Assembly: GCF_018127965.1 (NCBI RefSeq)
Contig: NZ_CP072349.1
Span: 500,001-564,000 of the forward strand
Direction: 5' to 3'
Length of the DNA stretch: 64,000 nt
DNA from: Prevotella melaninogenica
Lineage (GTDB): Bacteria > Bacteroidota > Bacteroidia > Bacteroidales > Bacteroidaceae
The notes beneath the pieces were generated by a model, which made no database searches, had not been told where the DNA came from, and saw nothing but the letters and a program-made list of their open reading frames with translations. Below, piece by piece: positions 36,593-44,405 of this stretch (positions within the stretch are counted from its first letter, which is position 1; each line of letters opens with the position of its first letter). The position numbers and the translations under genes were made by a program.

Positions 36593-37207
36593 ATGAGAAA
36601 TATATTCAAATATATTCCAATGGCTTTTTTAGGACAGATAGTAGGTTCTTGCATTGTAATACCTATCATTGTTTTTCTTATTAATAATTTGTATTATGCC
36701 CATAAGTACAATAATGAAGCTGAGAAATATTATGTAGCTTATATTAAGCGTTCATATAATGTACAAGTGACAACGCCTCCTAAAAACTCTAAGAATTATA
36801 TTAAGAATGTAGATAAAGATTATAAAACATTAGAAGTCTTTCGAGTAAAGATGAATGGTAATGATTTTTCTAATCCTGAGGCATGGTATAATCCTTTTTA
36901 TTCTACGGAATACAAAAAGTATTTTAGCATAATGTACTTTGTTGATATAAACCAGATGCGTTGGCCTTATGGTATGAAGGTCATCCTGACAGTCAATAGG
37001 GATGATATGAATAATCCAGAATATGGCACAAAGGAGAATCCTGTACCAGTGTTGAAGGATGTTGGTGTGGATGAGTCTATCCGAGATTATGAAAAGGACT
37101 ATGATAAGGCATATATGGATAGCTTCTATCGTGAGAATGTCATACGTTATTTGAAATATAAGATGCCCAAAAGTGAGTTTAAAAGACGGTTTAAGAATGG
37201 AGAATGA
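36593..37207 (+). CDS. immunity-like membrane protein 5
   Basis: 204 residues, same plan as copies 1-4: membrane helix AFLGQIVGSCIVIPIIVFLI, a variable middle (NYIKNVDKDYKTLEVFRV) and the conserved end (YGTKENPVPVLKDVGVDES, ENVIRYLKYKMPKSEFKRRF). The spacer in front carries AAGGTTATTCTGTAATGA, a relic of the 3' end of copy 3, so copies 4 and 5 came from a tandem duplication of about 690 bases. It ends the island; a 1.1-kb gene-free stretch follows. Confidence 0.65.
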   Translation: MRNIFKYIPMAFLGQIVGSCIVIPIIVFLINNLYYAHKYNNEAEKYYVAYIKRSYNVQVTTPPKNSKNYIKNVDKDYKTLEVFRVKMNGNDFSNPEAWYNPFYSTEYKKYFSIMYFVDINQMRWPYGMKVILTVNRDDMNNPEYGTKENPVPVLKDVGVDESIRDYEKDYDKAYMDSFYRENVIRYLKYKMPKSEFKRRFKNGE

Positions 37208-37329
37208 TAATATTCTAAGATGACTTACAGACATATTCGTACGAGTGACTCGTGGAGTTGATTGATTGTAAGACCTTTGTAGGCTTTATATGTATGTGAA
37301 TGGACTTCGTACATTAAGGTGATACATCA

Positions 37330-37395
37330 TCCGCACAATATGTGCGGAGCGTCAACACAAGATGTGCGGGGCATACGCACATCATGTGCTAAGCG
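37330..37395. repeat. R4 palindromes, second cluster
   Basis: CCGCACAATATGTGCGGAGC, ACACAAGATGTGCGGGGC and GCACATCATGTGCTAAGC follow each other with about 22-base spacing. Same unit as at 20320 and 50909. Confidence 0.6.
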
Positions 37396-37417
37396 TTTAA
37401 TACCCTTTATAAGGTTC

Positions 37418-37760
37418 TTCCAAAATATGGAGTGAAATACTAACGCTCTTAATTGTAAGGCACACGGAGGTTCAACAAGGACGGAGCTAAACATGATGTC
37501 AGGGAGGTGCCGACGATTCAAAGAACGAAAGAGGTGTAGCGTACAACTTCCTGATAATTTTGAGATAAATACTTTGAAAAGAAAGTGTCTAATATAACTG
37601 GCAAACAACCTCCGTTGCTCCACGCACAACAGTGCCTCCGTGCCTATCAGCGTTGTGTTTTTAATAATCCTCCGTATTCTCCATTTCTCTGTGTGATATT
37701 TCGTTAAAGTCCTAAACTTAGGCGGCACCCTTATCACTTCAAATTTCTGAAGAATCAATT
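37418..37760 (-). other. degenerate Bacteroidetes repeat with open frame, not a gene
   Basis: The minus strand is open (reads EKWRIRRIIKNTTLIGTEAL in one frame) but translates to an unstructured, Arg- and Leu-rich sequence. Phrases such as ACGGAGG, CACGGAGGTTC and AACGGAGG recur, which is a low-complexity intergenic repeat type. There is no start signal. The whole of 37208-38326 lacks a credible gene and contains R4, this stretch, R3 and R2. Confidence 0.4.
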
Positions 37761-37862
37761 ATTAGACCATAATACGTATCATCTCTTTAGCCTCTATGAT
37801 TTGGGTTTAATCATTGTGAATTAAGATAAGGAGTTATAAGAGTGATTTTTCTATCAAAAGTA

Positions 37863-37951
37863 AATTTCCTGTCACTGCTGTCATTATTAGATACTATTTA
37901 AATGATAGATTTACAGTCAGTTATGCGAATTGTTAAAAATGACAGCAAATT
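37863..37951. repeat. R3 element, copy B
   Basis: Ends AATTTCCTGTCA and TGACAGCAAATT, 89 bases, one mismatch in the left end. An internal TGCTGTCATTATTAGA hints at a nested end. Confidence 0.65.
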
Positions 37952-37976
37952 AAAAATAAAAATCTTTAGTATATTT

Positions 37977-38175
37977 AACCCCAATCGGTCATTAGACCAC
38001 AATATGTATAATTCTTATTACTCTGATATTGTTTCCTAACATCTTTTATTTTCTTATCGGCATCTTGTCCGTCTTTGTAGCTTGACGTAGCCCGCTACGT
38101 CTGCGTTCCAAAGCCAAACAATCTGCTCGATAATAAAATAAAATCAGTTTAGGCTCTAATGAGCAATCTTGGTTT
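37977..38175. repeat. R2 element, copy a
   Basis: 199 bases. The left end AACCCCAATCGGTCATTAGA and right end CTCTAATGAGCAATCTTGGTT are imperfect inverted repeats. An inner hairpin GACGTAGCCCGCTACGTC lies near 38086. The sequence is ~90% alike to 52629-52826. A shorter relic with similar ends is at about 37754-37808. Confidence 0.7.
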
Positions 38176-38239
38176 AATAATCCAACGTTAAATAAATAGT
38201 ATTTTTTAGAAAAAACCGACCCTGATAGATTTTAATTAT

Positions 38240-38247
38240 TATCTTTG
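38240..38247 (+). promoter_or_regulatory. promoter -7 box for the OmpA-type porin
   Basis: TATCTTTG in AT-rich surroundings, giving a leader of about 75 bases, consistent with a strongly expressed outer-membrane protein. Confidence 0.6.
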
Positions 38248-38326
38248 TGAACAAACTTAGTATTGCTGGGAATCACTGTCAGCAATAAAGGAGCAGAATA
38301 GGTTAAGATCGTTAAATAATAAGATT

Positions 38327-39490
38327 ATGAAAAAGTTATTGATAGTTTTGGCATTGGCTGGTGTGTCTATGACCAGTTTTGCCCAAGATGAGGTGCTTAC
38401 CGAGAAGTATAGCGTTGCTACCAACTCGTTCTGGAGCAACTGGTTCGTACAACTTGGTGCAGACTGGAATGCATGGTATTCTAACCAGGAGCATGGGCGT
38501 GATGCTGCTATTAGTCCGTTGAAGGACTTCCGTTCAAAACCGGGTGCAGCTTTCGCTATTGGTAAGTGGTTCACACCAGGTATCGGTCTTCGTACGAAGA
38601 TACAAGGTATCTGGGGCAAGCGTGTCGGTGCTGACAGTAATCCTGCTTCTCAGCTCGATAACAGTAATAAGTATTGGATTGCACAGGAGCAGGTAATGTT
38701 CAATCTGAGCAACCTCCTTTGCGGTTACAATGAGAACCGTGTATGGAATCTGATTCCTTTTGCTGGCGCAGGTGTTGGACGTTCTATGTCGGCTAATCGC
38801 TATGCAATGGGACTGAGTGCAGGCCTTCAATCTTCTTGGAAGGTGAGCAAGGGAATGCGTGTTTATCTTGAAGCTGGTTGGAACCGTTATGAAGGCGACC
38901 TCGATGGTGCTGCATACGCAAACAATGAGCGTCGTGGATGGGAGTCACACGATAATAATCTTTATGCAGAAATTGGTTTGAACTTCAATATTGGTAAGGG
39001 TACTTGGAACAAGACTCCAGATATGGAAGCTATCAATGCACAGCATCAGGCGGCTCTCGATGCACTGAATGCACGTCTTCAGGATGCAGAGGAAGAGAAT
39101 GCACGTCTTCGTAATGAATTGGCAAATCAGAAGCCAGTTGAGACGGTTTCAGAGTCTGTGAAGCAGTTGGTAACAACTCCTGTTTCAGTCTTCTTCGACA
39201 TCAATAAGGCTACAATTGCTTCTCAGAAGGACCTCGTCAACGTACAGGCACTTGCGAAGTATGCTAAGGATAATAATAATAACCTCCTTGTGACAGGTTA
39301 TGCAGACAGCGCAACAGGTTCTGCTGAGTACAACCAAAAACTGTCTGAGCGTCGTGCAACAGTTGTTGCCAACGAACTTGTTAAGATGGGTATTGAGAAC
39401 AATAAGATTACGACTGTAGGCAAGGGTGGAGTAGAGACCTTGTCTCCAATCTCTTTCAACCGTCGTGCAACGGTTCAGATTACGGAATAG
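38327..39490 (+). CDS. OmpA-family outer-membrane protein
   Basis: 387 residues. The signal peptide ends MTSFAQ. Residues ~25-235 form the beta-barrel, with many aromatic-ended strands (WFVQLGADWNAWYSN, LYAEIGLNFNIGKGTW). A short coiled segment (~242-270, DALNARLQDAEEENARLRNE) links to the periplasmic OmpA/MotB domain, with VSVFFDINKATI, LLVTGYADSATGSAEYN and LSERRATVVANEL, which binds peptidoglycan. It anchors the outer membrane and may be a major surface antigen. Codon bias suggests high expression. A terminator follows. Confidence 0.93.
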   Translation: MKKLLIVLALAGVSMTSFAQDEVLTEKYSVATNSFWSNWFVQLGADWNAWYSNQEHGRDAAISPLKDFRSKPGAAFAIGKWFTPGIGLRTKIQGIWGKRVGADSNPASQLDNSNKYWIAQEQVMFNLSNLLCGYNENRVWNLIPFAGAGVGRSMSANRYAMGLSAGLQSSWKVSKGMRVYLEAGWNRYEGDLDGAAYANNERRGWESHDNNLYAEIGLNFNIGKGTWNKTPDMEAINAQHQAALDALNARLQDAEEENARLRNELANQKPVETVSESVKQLVTTPVSVFFDINKATIASQKDLVNVQALAKYAKDNNNNLLVTGYADSATGSAEYNQKLSERRATVVANELVKMGIENNKITTVGKGGVETLSPISFNRRATVQITE

Positions 39491-39522
39491 GGAAAGAACA
39501 ATCAAGATATTTCTTAAATACA

Positions 39523-39556
39523 AGTAGGGATACACGAGCGTGCATCCCTACTTTTT
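39523..39556 (+). terminator. terminator after the OmpA-type gene
   Basis: AGTAGGGATACACG pairs with CGTGCATCCCTACT around a 2-base loop (AG), then five T. It is the same hairpin type as at 19414. Confidence 0.85.
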
Positions 39557-39571
39557 GTTATGGTGATAGGA

Positions 39572-39612
39572 GTAATTGGGCTTATTAGGCTAATTGGTCT
39601 AATAAGCCCAAT
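39572..39612. repeat. R5 repeat
   Basis: TTGGGCTTATTAGGCTAATTGG and TAATAAGCCCAATA, R5 units in both orientations that can pair. Confidence 0.55.
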
Positions 39613-39664
39613 ACCACCTCATTTATCATAGTTCTTTCACATCTTCCATCGTGAAAGCAAGGGC

Positions 39665-41488
39665 TTAAACCCCTTCTGCAGCGTGATAAGACGAACGAAC
39701 AAGCGGTCCACTGACTACATGCTTAAAACCTTTCTCTAATGCTATCCGCTTATATTCAGCAAACTTTTCGGGTGTGATATAGGCTTTAACAGGCAGGTGT
39801 TCGGCAGTAGGTTGGAGGTATTGACCGAGTGTGAGGCGTTGGCAACCAGTTGAAAGGATGTCGTCCATTGTCTCTAAGATTTCTTCGTGAGTCTCACCTA
39901 AGCCGAGCATAAATCCTGTCTTGGCAGTGATACCACAGTTGGCTATCTCTCTCAGCACTTCTAAACTTCGTTCATAGCGTGCCACAGAACGTACAGATGG
40001 TGTGAGACGACGCACTGTCTCCATGTTATGTCCTGCTACGTGGGGGTGTGTTGCCATGACTTGTCGTATGAGGTCAGCCTTTCCCATAAAGTCAGGGATA
40101 AGCAGTTCTATCTTTGTATCGGGGTTCAAACGGCGTATCTCTTCGATAGTCTTTGTCCAGTGGGCTGCACCATAGTCGGGCAGGTCGTCACGGTCAACAG
40201 AGGTGATGACGGCATAACGTAGTTTAAGAGCTTTCACTGACTCAGCTACACGACGTGGCTCATCAGGGTTGAGCAGTCTGGGTCTACCACTTAATGTGTT
40301 GCAGAAACGGCACTTTCGAGTACAGATGTCACCGCCAATCATCAGCGTTGCCGTACGTGCCATCCAGCATTCCGAGCGATTTGGACAGAGTCCACTCGTA
40401 CAGATAGTATTCATATGATGCTTGGCAAGGATGCCAGCCGTCTCACCAGTCGACTTCTTCGATGTAAGGTCAATCTTAAGCCAAGCTGGTTTCATCACGT
40501 GTGGCTCACGTCCGAAGAGTAAACGGAGGAATTGTCGCTGCTTCAAACCACGGATAATAGTGGATAGATCTATGTCTTCCAACCTATCTTCTACCGCCTC
40601 TCTCGTGAACTCACAGCCTTTAAGTAAGCTGAGGAAATCATGGTCGATATCGCCAAGAAGGAAGTAGTCGCCCACCATATTGATGCTTCCAATGATGTTA
40701 TTCTTTAGTTCAATATGGGCTTCAAATGTTCCGACACCTTCAAAACGATGCTTTCGAACGAGGGAGTACTTGGGATTCTTACCATAAACAAAGTCGTCAG
40801 AAGCCAGTTCTTTCTCTATCTCTGCAACTTCTTTCATGTCTTCTTCCGTTAGTTCGAGGACCTCAGTACCACACATTTCTTGTCGTACATAGTCCATAAA
40901 AGCCAAGATATCTAACTGTGTATAGGTCGCAACATTCGTTACTCTTTGTCTGACAGACGCTACACCCTTGCTTTGTAGTTTCTCTTTTGCAGGAGTGAGT
41001 GCATTAGACAGGTGGTCAAGTTGGGTATCAAAGAGTAGGGAGTTGTGCAGAACACTACGGTTAGACAGTTGATAGAAAGCACATCCCGATACCTTTGTTC
41101 CGTCAATGAGAATATCATTTCGACCCGATAACTGTGCATCAATCTTCAGACCTTTTAGTAAGTCTGCCATTCGTTGCATATAAGCAGCAAAGGCTTCGTT
41201 GGCATTGACGGCACGTGAAATATAAGAGAACTGTATGCAACCCTTGTCGGCATAGATACATCCGCCACCACTTTTCCGTCTGAAAATATCAATCTTGTGT
41301 TCTTTACAGTAGTCTGTATTGACTTCGTTATCAATCAACTGATTGCGTCCTAACATAACTGTGGGGCTCACACGCCAGCCCATAAAGTAGTCGTCATCGG
41401 TATAATGACGTGCTACATATTCTTCTACTGCAAAGTAGAAGGGCAGTTGATGAATGGTATCTGGTTTAGGTAGTAGTATATATTTCAT
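39665..41488 (-). CDS. fused lipoate-protein ligase A / lipoyl synthase
   Basis: 607 residues in one frame from MKYILLPKPD (12 upstream codons are ignored). Residues 1-~330 are LplA: RRKSGGG (70-76) and Lys132 in DGTKVSG bind lipoyl-AMP. Residues ~335-607 are LipA: auxiliary cluster Cys363, 368 and 374 (CTSGLCPNRSEC), radical-SAM cluster CTRKCRFC (Cys389, 393, 396) and the closing RSSYHA. The ligase attaches lipoate or octanoate to dehydrogenase E2 or GcvH; the synthase inserts two sulfurs. They are usually separate enzymes; here the attached octanoyl group could be handed over directly. No octanoyltransferase lipB is nearby. Confidence 0.92.
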   Translation of the reverse strand: MKYILLPKPDTIHQLPFYFAVEEYVARHYTDDDYFMGWRVSPTVMLGRNQLIDNEVNTDYCKEHKIDIFRRKSGGGCIYADKGCIQFSYISRAVNANEAFAAYMQRMADLLKGLKIDAQLSGRNDILIDGTKVSGCAFYQLSNRSVLHNSLLFDTQLDHLSNALTPAKEKLQSKGVASVRQRVTNVATYTQLDILAFMDYVRQEMCGTEVLELTEEDMKEVAEIEKELASDDFVYGKNPKYSLVRKHRFEGVGTFEAHIELKNNIIGSINMVGDYFLLGDIDHDFLSLLKGCEFTREAVEDRLEDIDLSTIIRGLKQRQFLRLLFGREPHVMKPAWLKIDLTSKKSTGETAGILAKHHMNTICTSGLCPNRSECWMARTATLMIGGDICTRKCRFCNTLSGRPRLLNPDEPRRVAESVKALKLRYAVITSVDRDDLPDYGAAHWTKTIEEIRRLNPDTKIELLIPDFMGKADLIRQVMATHPHVAGHNMETVRRLTPSVRSVARYERSLEVLREIANCGITAKTGFMLGLGETHEEILETMDDILSTGCQRLTLGQYLQPTAEHLPVKAYITPEKFAEYKRIALEKGFKHVVSGPLVRSSYHAAEGV

Positions 41489-41513
41489 CGTTGGTATTGA
41501 TTGTTTATGGGAA

Positions 41514-41521
41514 CAAATGTA
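41514..41521 (-). promoter_or_regulatory. promoter -7 box for the lplA-lipA fusion
   Basis: The minus strand reads TACATTTG 26 bases before the chosen ATG and inside the longer frame, supporting the later start. Confidence 0.6.
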
Positions 41522-41573
41522 CAAATAAATTTACTAAAGAGAGAAGAAAGTTGGGAAAATAGTGAGGAAGGCA

Positions 41574-41612
41574 CTATTAGTCTTATTAGCGTTATTATCC
41601 CAATAAGACTAA
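41574..41612. repeat. R5 repeat
   Basis: ACTATTAGTCTTATTAGCG and TTATTATCCCAATAAGACTAATA, imperfect R5 units forming an inverted pair between two divergent genes. Confidence 0.5.
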
Positions 41613-41664
41613 TATGCAACCCTTAAAAAATGCAAAAAACAATCATCACTCTTATACTTTTTCG

Positions 41665-41672
41665 TACATTTG
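41665..41672 (+). promoter_or_regulatory. promoter -7 box for the FMN-binding gene
   Basis: TACATTTG followed by TAG, 38 bases before the ATG at 41710. Confidence 0.6.
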
Positions 41673-41709
41673 TAGTCGAATTTATCAGTTAAAATAAAGG
41701 TAATAGGTT

Positions 41710-42117
41710 ATGTTAAAAAAACAATTCGTATCAGTAGCAGCCGTAGCAGTACTAACTACAGGAGTTGCTTTTGCTGCAGTGCAGCAGGATAAGGTGATGT
41801 ATAAGCAGGCAGATGGCACCTACGTTGTCAATACGACCAGCCTCTGTTCAAATGTAAAAGGATTTAAGGGTGCAACACCAGTAGAGGTTTATATTAAGAA
41901 TAATAAGGTTATCAAGGTTGAGGCTTTGCCAAATCGTGAAGGTCCTAAGTTCTATGATAAGGTGAAGCAGGGGTTATTTCCAAAGTTTAATGGTATGAAA
42001 CTGTCAAAAGCTGCTAAGGCTGAGAGTATTGATGGTGTGACCGGAGCTACCTATACATCACGTGCTGTGAAGGAGAATATAGCTGCTGCCGTAGCTTACT
42101 ACAAGAAGAATAAGTAA
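41710..42117 (+). CDS. exported FMN-binding domain protein
   Basis: 135 residues with a signal peptide (FVSVAAVAVLTTGVAFA). The C-terminal half has the FMN_bind motif: DGVTGATYTSRAVKENI (~110-126), where a Thr carries covalent FMN in RnfG/NqrC-type proteins. The segment VEVYIKNNKVIKVEALPN is also typical. It is a small periplasmic or lipid-facing redox carrier. It precedes an ABM-domain gene by 28 bases, so the two are probably one transcript. Confidence 0.85.
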   Translation: MLKKQFVSVAAVAVLTTGVAFAAVQQDKVMYKQADGTYVVNTTSLCSNVKGFKGATPVEVYIKNNKVIKVEALPNREGPKFYDKVKQGLFPKFNGMKLSKAAKAESIDGVTGATYTSRAVKENIAAAVAYYKKNK

Positions 42118-42145
42118 GAGTTAGTTAACTATTAACATAGAAGAT

Positions 42146-42430
42146 ATGATCAGATTAAATGCTTTTTTCAAGGTAAAGGCTGGTGTAACAACTGCCCAAG
42201 TGAAAGCTCTTGTAGATGAGTTAGTAGAACTTTCACGTAAAGACGAAGGAAATAAGGGTTACGATTTGTTTGAGAGTACAACCCAACCAGGTGTCTTCCT
42301 TTTCTGTGAATCATGGGCGGACAAGGCTTGTTTGACTCGTCATGCTCGTTCAGAACATTTCACTCGTATTGTTCCAGAATTAGAAAAGCTGACAGATGGT
42401 GGCTTAAGCATTGAGCAGTTTGAGCGCTAA
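42146..42430 (+). CDS. ABM-domain (antibiotic biosynthesis monooxygenase-like) protein
   Basis: 94 residues. RLNAFFKVKAGVTTAQVKAL at the start, GNKGYDLFESTTQPGVFLF in the middle and WADKACLTRHARSEHFTRI near the end are the ABM dimeric alpha/beta-barrel pattern. Members include YgiN-type quinol monooxygenases. The pairing with an FMN-binding protein suggests a redox or quinone role, but no catalytic proof is visible. Confidence 0.8.
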   Translation: MIRLNAFFKVKAGVTTAQVKALVDELVELSRKDEGNKGYDLFESTTQPGVFLFCESWADKACLTRHARSEHFTRIVPELEKLTDGGLSIEQFER

Positions 42431-42508
42431 TCACAAATAGCTTTCTCTTCATTATCCTTTAGTAATTGACTATTTAGTCGAAGAGTGGGGTAAGGAAACT
42501 AAATAAAA

Positions 42509-42553
42509 AGAGCGTATCAAGAAGTCTTTAATCTTCTCGATACGCTCTTTCTT
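42509..42553 (+). terminator. terminator after the ABM gene
   Basis: AGAGCGTATC plus AGAAG pairs with CTTCT plus GATACGCTCT, followed by TTCTTT. An R6 hairpin (CTCCCCTCACC...GGGGCTGGGGGAGG, 42590-42625) lies next to it, before the minus-strand asd gene. Confidence 0.8.
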
Positions 42554-42654
42554 TATGTTTAGCAAACCTTTAGCCCCTTTCGGTATCTACTCCCCTCACC
42601 AAAAGGAAGGGGCTGGGGGAGGACTAAACAGTCTGTGTTTATTGTGTTGTTTTC

Positions 42655-43668
42655 TTACTTCAGATCCCCTACCTTAATCAAATACTCCGCAATCTGTACC
42701 GCATTCAATGCAGCACCCTTACGGATCTGATCGCCAGTGAGCCAGAGTGTATTACCATTGTCATCGGCAAGGTCCTTACGGATACGACCCACATAGATGT
42801 CATCGTGACCAGCACTCTCGAGTGGCATTGGGTAGACATAGTTCTGTGGATCATCAACAACAGTAACACCAGGGGCAACCTTCAAAGCCTCACGAATCTC
42901 TTCAACTGAGAGCGGACGCTCGGTCTCGAACCATACAGCCTCAGAATGACTACGGAGAGAAGACACGCGAACGCAGGTAGCAGAAGTGCGAACATCAGAG
43001 TGCATAATCTTACGCGTCTCGTTAAACATCTTCACCTCTTCCTTTGTATAGTCGTTCTCTGTCATCTTATCAATCTGTGGAATGACATTGTATGCCAACT
43101 GATGTGGGAACTTCTCGATGGTCTTCACTTCGCCAGTCTCAACAAGTTCCTTGTACTGCTGTTGCAACTCTGCCATAGCGGCAGCACCTGCACCAGAAGC
43201 ACTCTGATAGCTGCTGACATGTATCTTCTTGATATGGCTGAGCTTATCGATAGGATTCAATACGACAACCATCATAATGGTAGTACAGTTAGGGTTGGCA
43301 ATGATGCCACGTGGACGGTTCAAAGCATCCTCAGCATTGATTTCAGGAACAACTAATGGCACGTCATTATCCTGACGGAACTGGCTTGAATTGTCTATCA
43401 TCACAGCACCATACTTGGTGATGGTTTCAGCAAACTCGGCTGATGTACCACCTCCCGCACTTGTGAAGGCGATGTCTACATCCTTGAAATCGTCGTTATG
43501 CTGGAGCAGTTTTACTTCGTATTCCTTACCCTTGAATGTGTATTTCTTACCTGCTGAACGCTCTGAACCAAAGAGTACGAGGTCGTCCATTGGGAAATTT
43601 CTCTCAGCTAAGATGCGCAGGAATTCCTGACCTACGGCACCACTGGCACCAACAATTGCTACTTTCAT
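42655..43668 (-). CDS. asd: aspartate-semialdehyde dehydrogenase
   Basis: 337 residues, the usual length. The NADP-binding [14 protein letters not shown] (7-20) starts the protein. The catalytic Cys128 lies in [15 protein letters not shown] (~153-161) and a His in LRSHSEAV are further active-site elements. It reduces aspartyl phosphate, leading to lysine, diaminopimelate, threonine and methionine. It stands alone on the minus strand with its own promoter. Confidence 0.95.
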   Translation of the reverse strand: MKVAIVGASGAVGQEFLRILAERNFPMDDLVLFGSERSAGKKYTFKGKEYEVKLLQHNDDFKDVDIAFTSAGGGTSAEFAETITKYGAVMIDNSSQFRQDNDVPLVVPEINAEDALNRPRGIIANPNCTTIMMVVVLNPIDKLSHIKKIHVSSYQSASGAGAAAMAELQQQYKELVETGEVKTIEKFPHQLAYNVIPQIDKMTENDYTKEEVKMFNETRKIMHSDVRTSATCVRVSSLRSHSEAVWFETERPLSVEEIREALKVAPGVTVVDDPQNYVYPMPLESAGHDDIYVGRIRKDLADDNGNTLWLTGDQIRKGAALNAVQIAEYLIKVGDLK

Positions 43669-43708
43669 ATCTTTTATCTTTAATTGTTTACGAACCTATT
43701 CGTAGTTG

Positions 43709-43716
43709 CAAATATA
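43709..43716 (-). promoter_or_regulatory. promoter -7 box for asd
   Basis: The minus strand reads TATATTTG, followed by C, 41 bases before the asd start. Confidence 0.6.
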
Positions 43717-43830
43717 CTATTTTTCCCTAAGACAGACAACGGTATGTTAGTCTTTTTTCTTTTTCGATAGATATAATCTGTTGTGTATCGTTGTATTCTG
43801 TCATGTTGTGAGGATTATATAGGTTTATTA

Positions 43831-44333
43831 GGGTTCTTCCGTTAAAAGCATAGATAGGAATAGAATAAAGGCTTAAACACTTTCTAAAGACAATACTACT
43901 TATTCCTATATCTCCGGTATTTGTAAACTATTTTCGTGTGACTAAAAACCAATACATGCTCTTTTGGCTTCTTAAAGACGCCTAATAGACTTGCAAAAGG
44001 TGCCCTTTTGAGGTTTAATTAACGCCCTTTTGAAGTCCAATTAAGCACCTTTTACTTTGCTACTTTATAACTCTTTGATTATCTGTTGGTTGCAAAGTCG
44101 CTTTCTATGCGGCTTTTTGCTTGGTTTTGAAGGAGGTTTAATAGAATAAATGTAATGATTTTTCAGGGTCTTTTCTGTGTTTTTGACGGGTTTAGATGAA
44201 AAGGTTTTCTGTTTCGGAGGACGATAATATAGAAGGAAGTTGACAGTCTTAGCTATGTTTTTGCTTCATGAGTAACCTCGGTTCTTCCGCTAAATGTGTG
44301 GATGTTTTTCCTATAGCTTCAACGAAAGAACCC
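43831..44333. repeat. R1 element, complete copy (503 bp, MITE-like)
   Basis: The left end GGGTTCTTCCGTTAAAAGC and right end CTTCAACGAAAGAACCC are imperfect inverted repeats of about 24 bases. TTATTA stands directly outside both ends, a possible target-site duplication. Inside are CGGTTCTTCCGCTAAATG (44278-44295), the AAAGGTGC...GCACCTTT pair and the shared core. No gene is present in it, nor elsewhere in 43669-44405 apart from the two promoters. Confidence 0.7.
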
Positions 44334-44374
44334 TTATTAGAGAGGTATTATTAGGTGGTTGCCAAGTTTTTTCG

Positions 44375-44382
44375 TAACTTTG
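44375..44382 (+). promoter_or_regulatory. promoter -7 box for the antiporter
   Basis: TAACTTTG followed by CA, 24 bases before the ATG. Confidence 0.65.
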
Positions 44383-44405
44383 CAGGCAGTAATTTATAGA
44401 TACGC

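Noticed and set aside
31386..37207. Prophage or conjugative element as origin of the island
   Set aside because: No integrase, portal, relaxase or mobilisation gene and no tRNA-adjacent attachment repeats were seen.
37327..37758. 143-residue minus-strand frame
   Set aside because: No start signal, Arg/Leu-rich and overlaps R4 palindromes and ACGGAGG repeats; judged a chance frame in intergenic repeat DNA.
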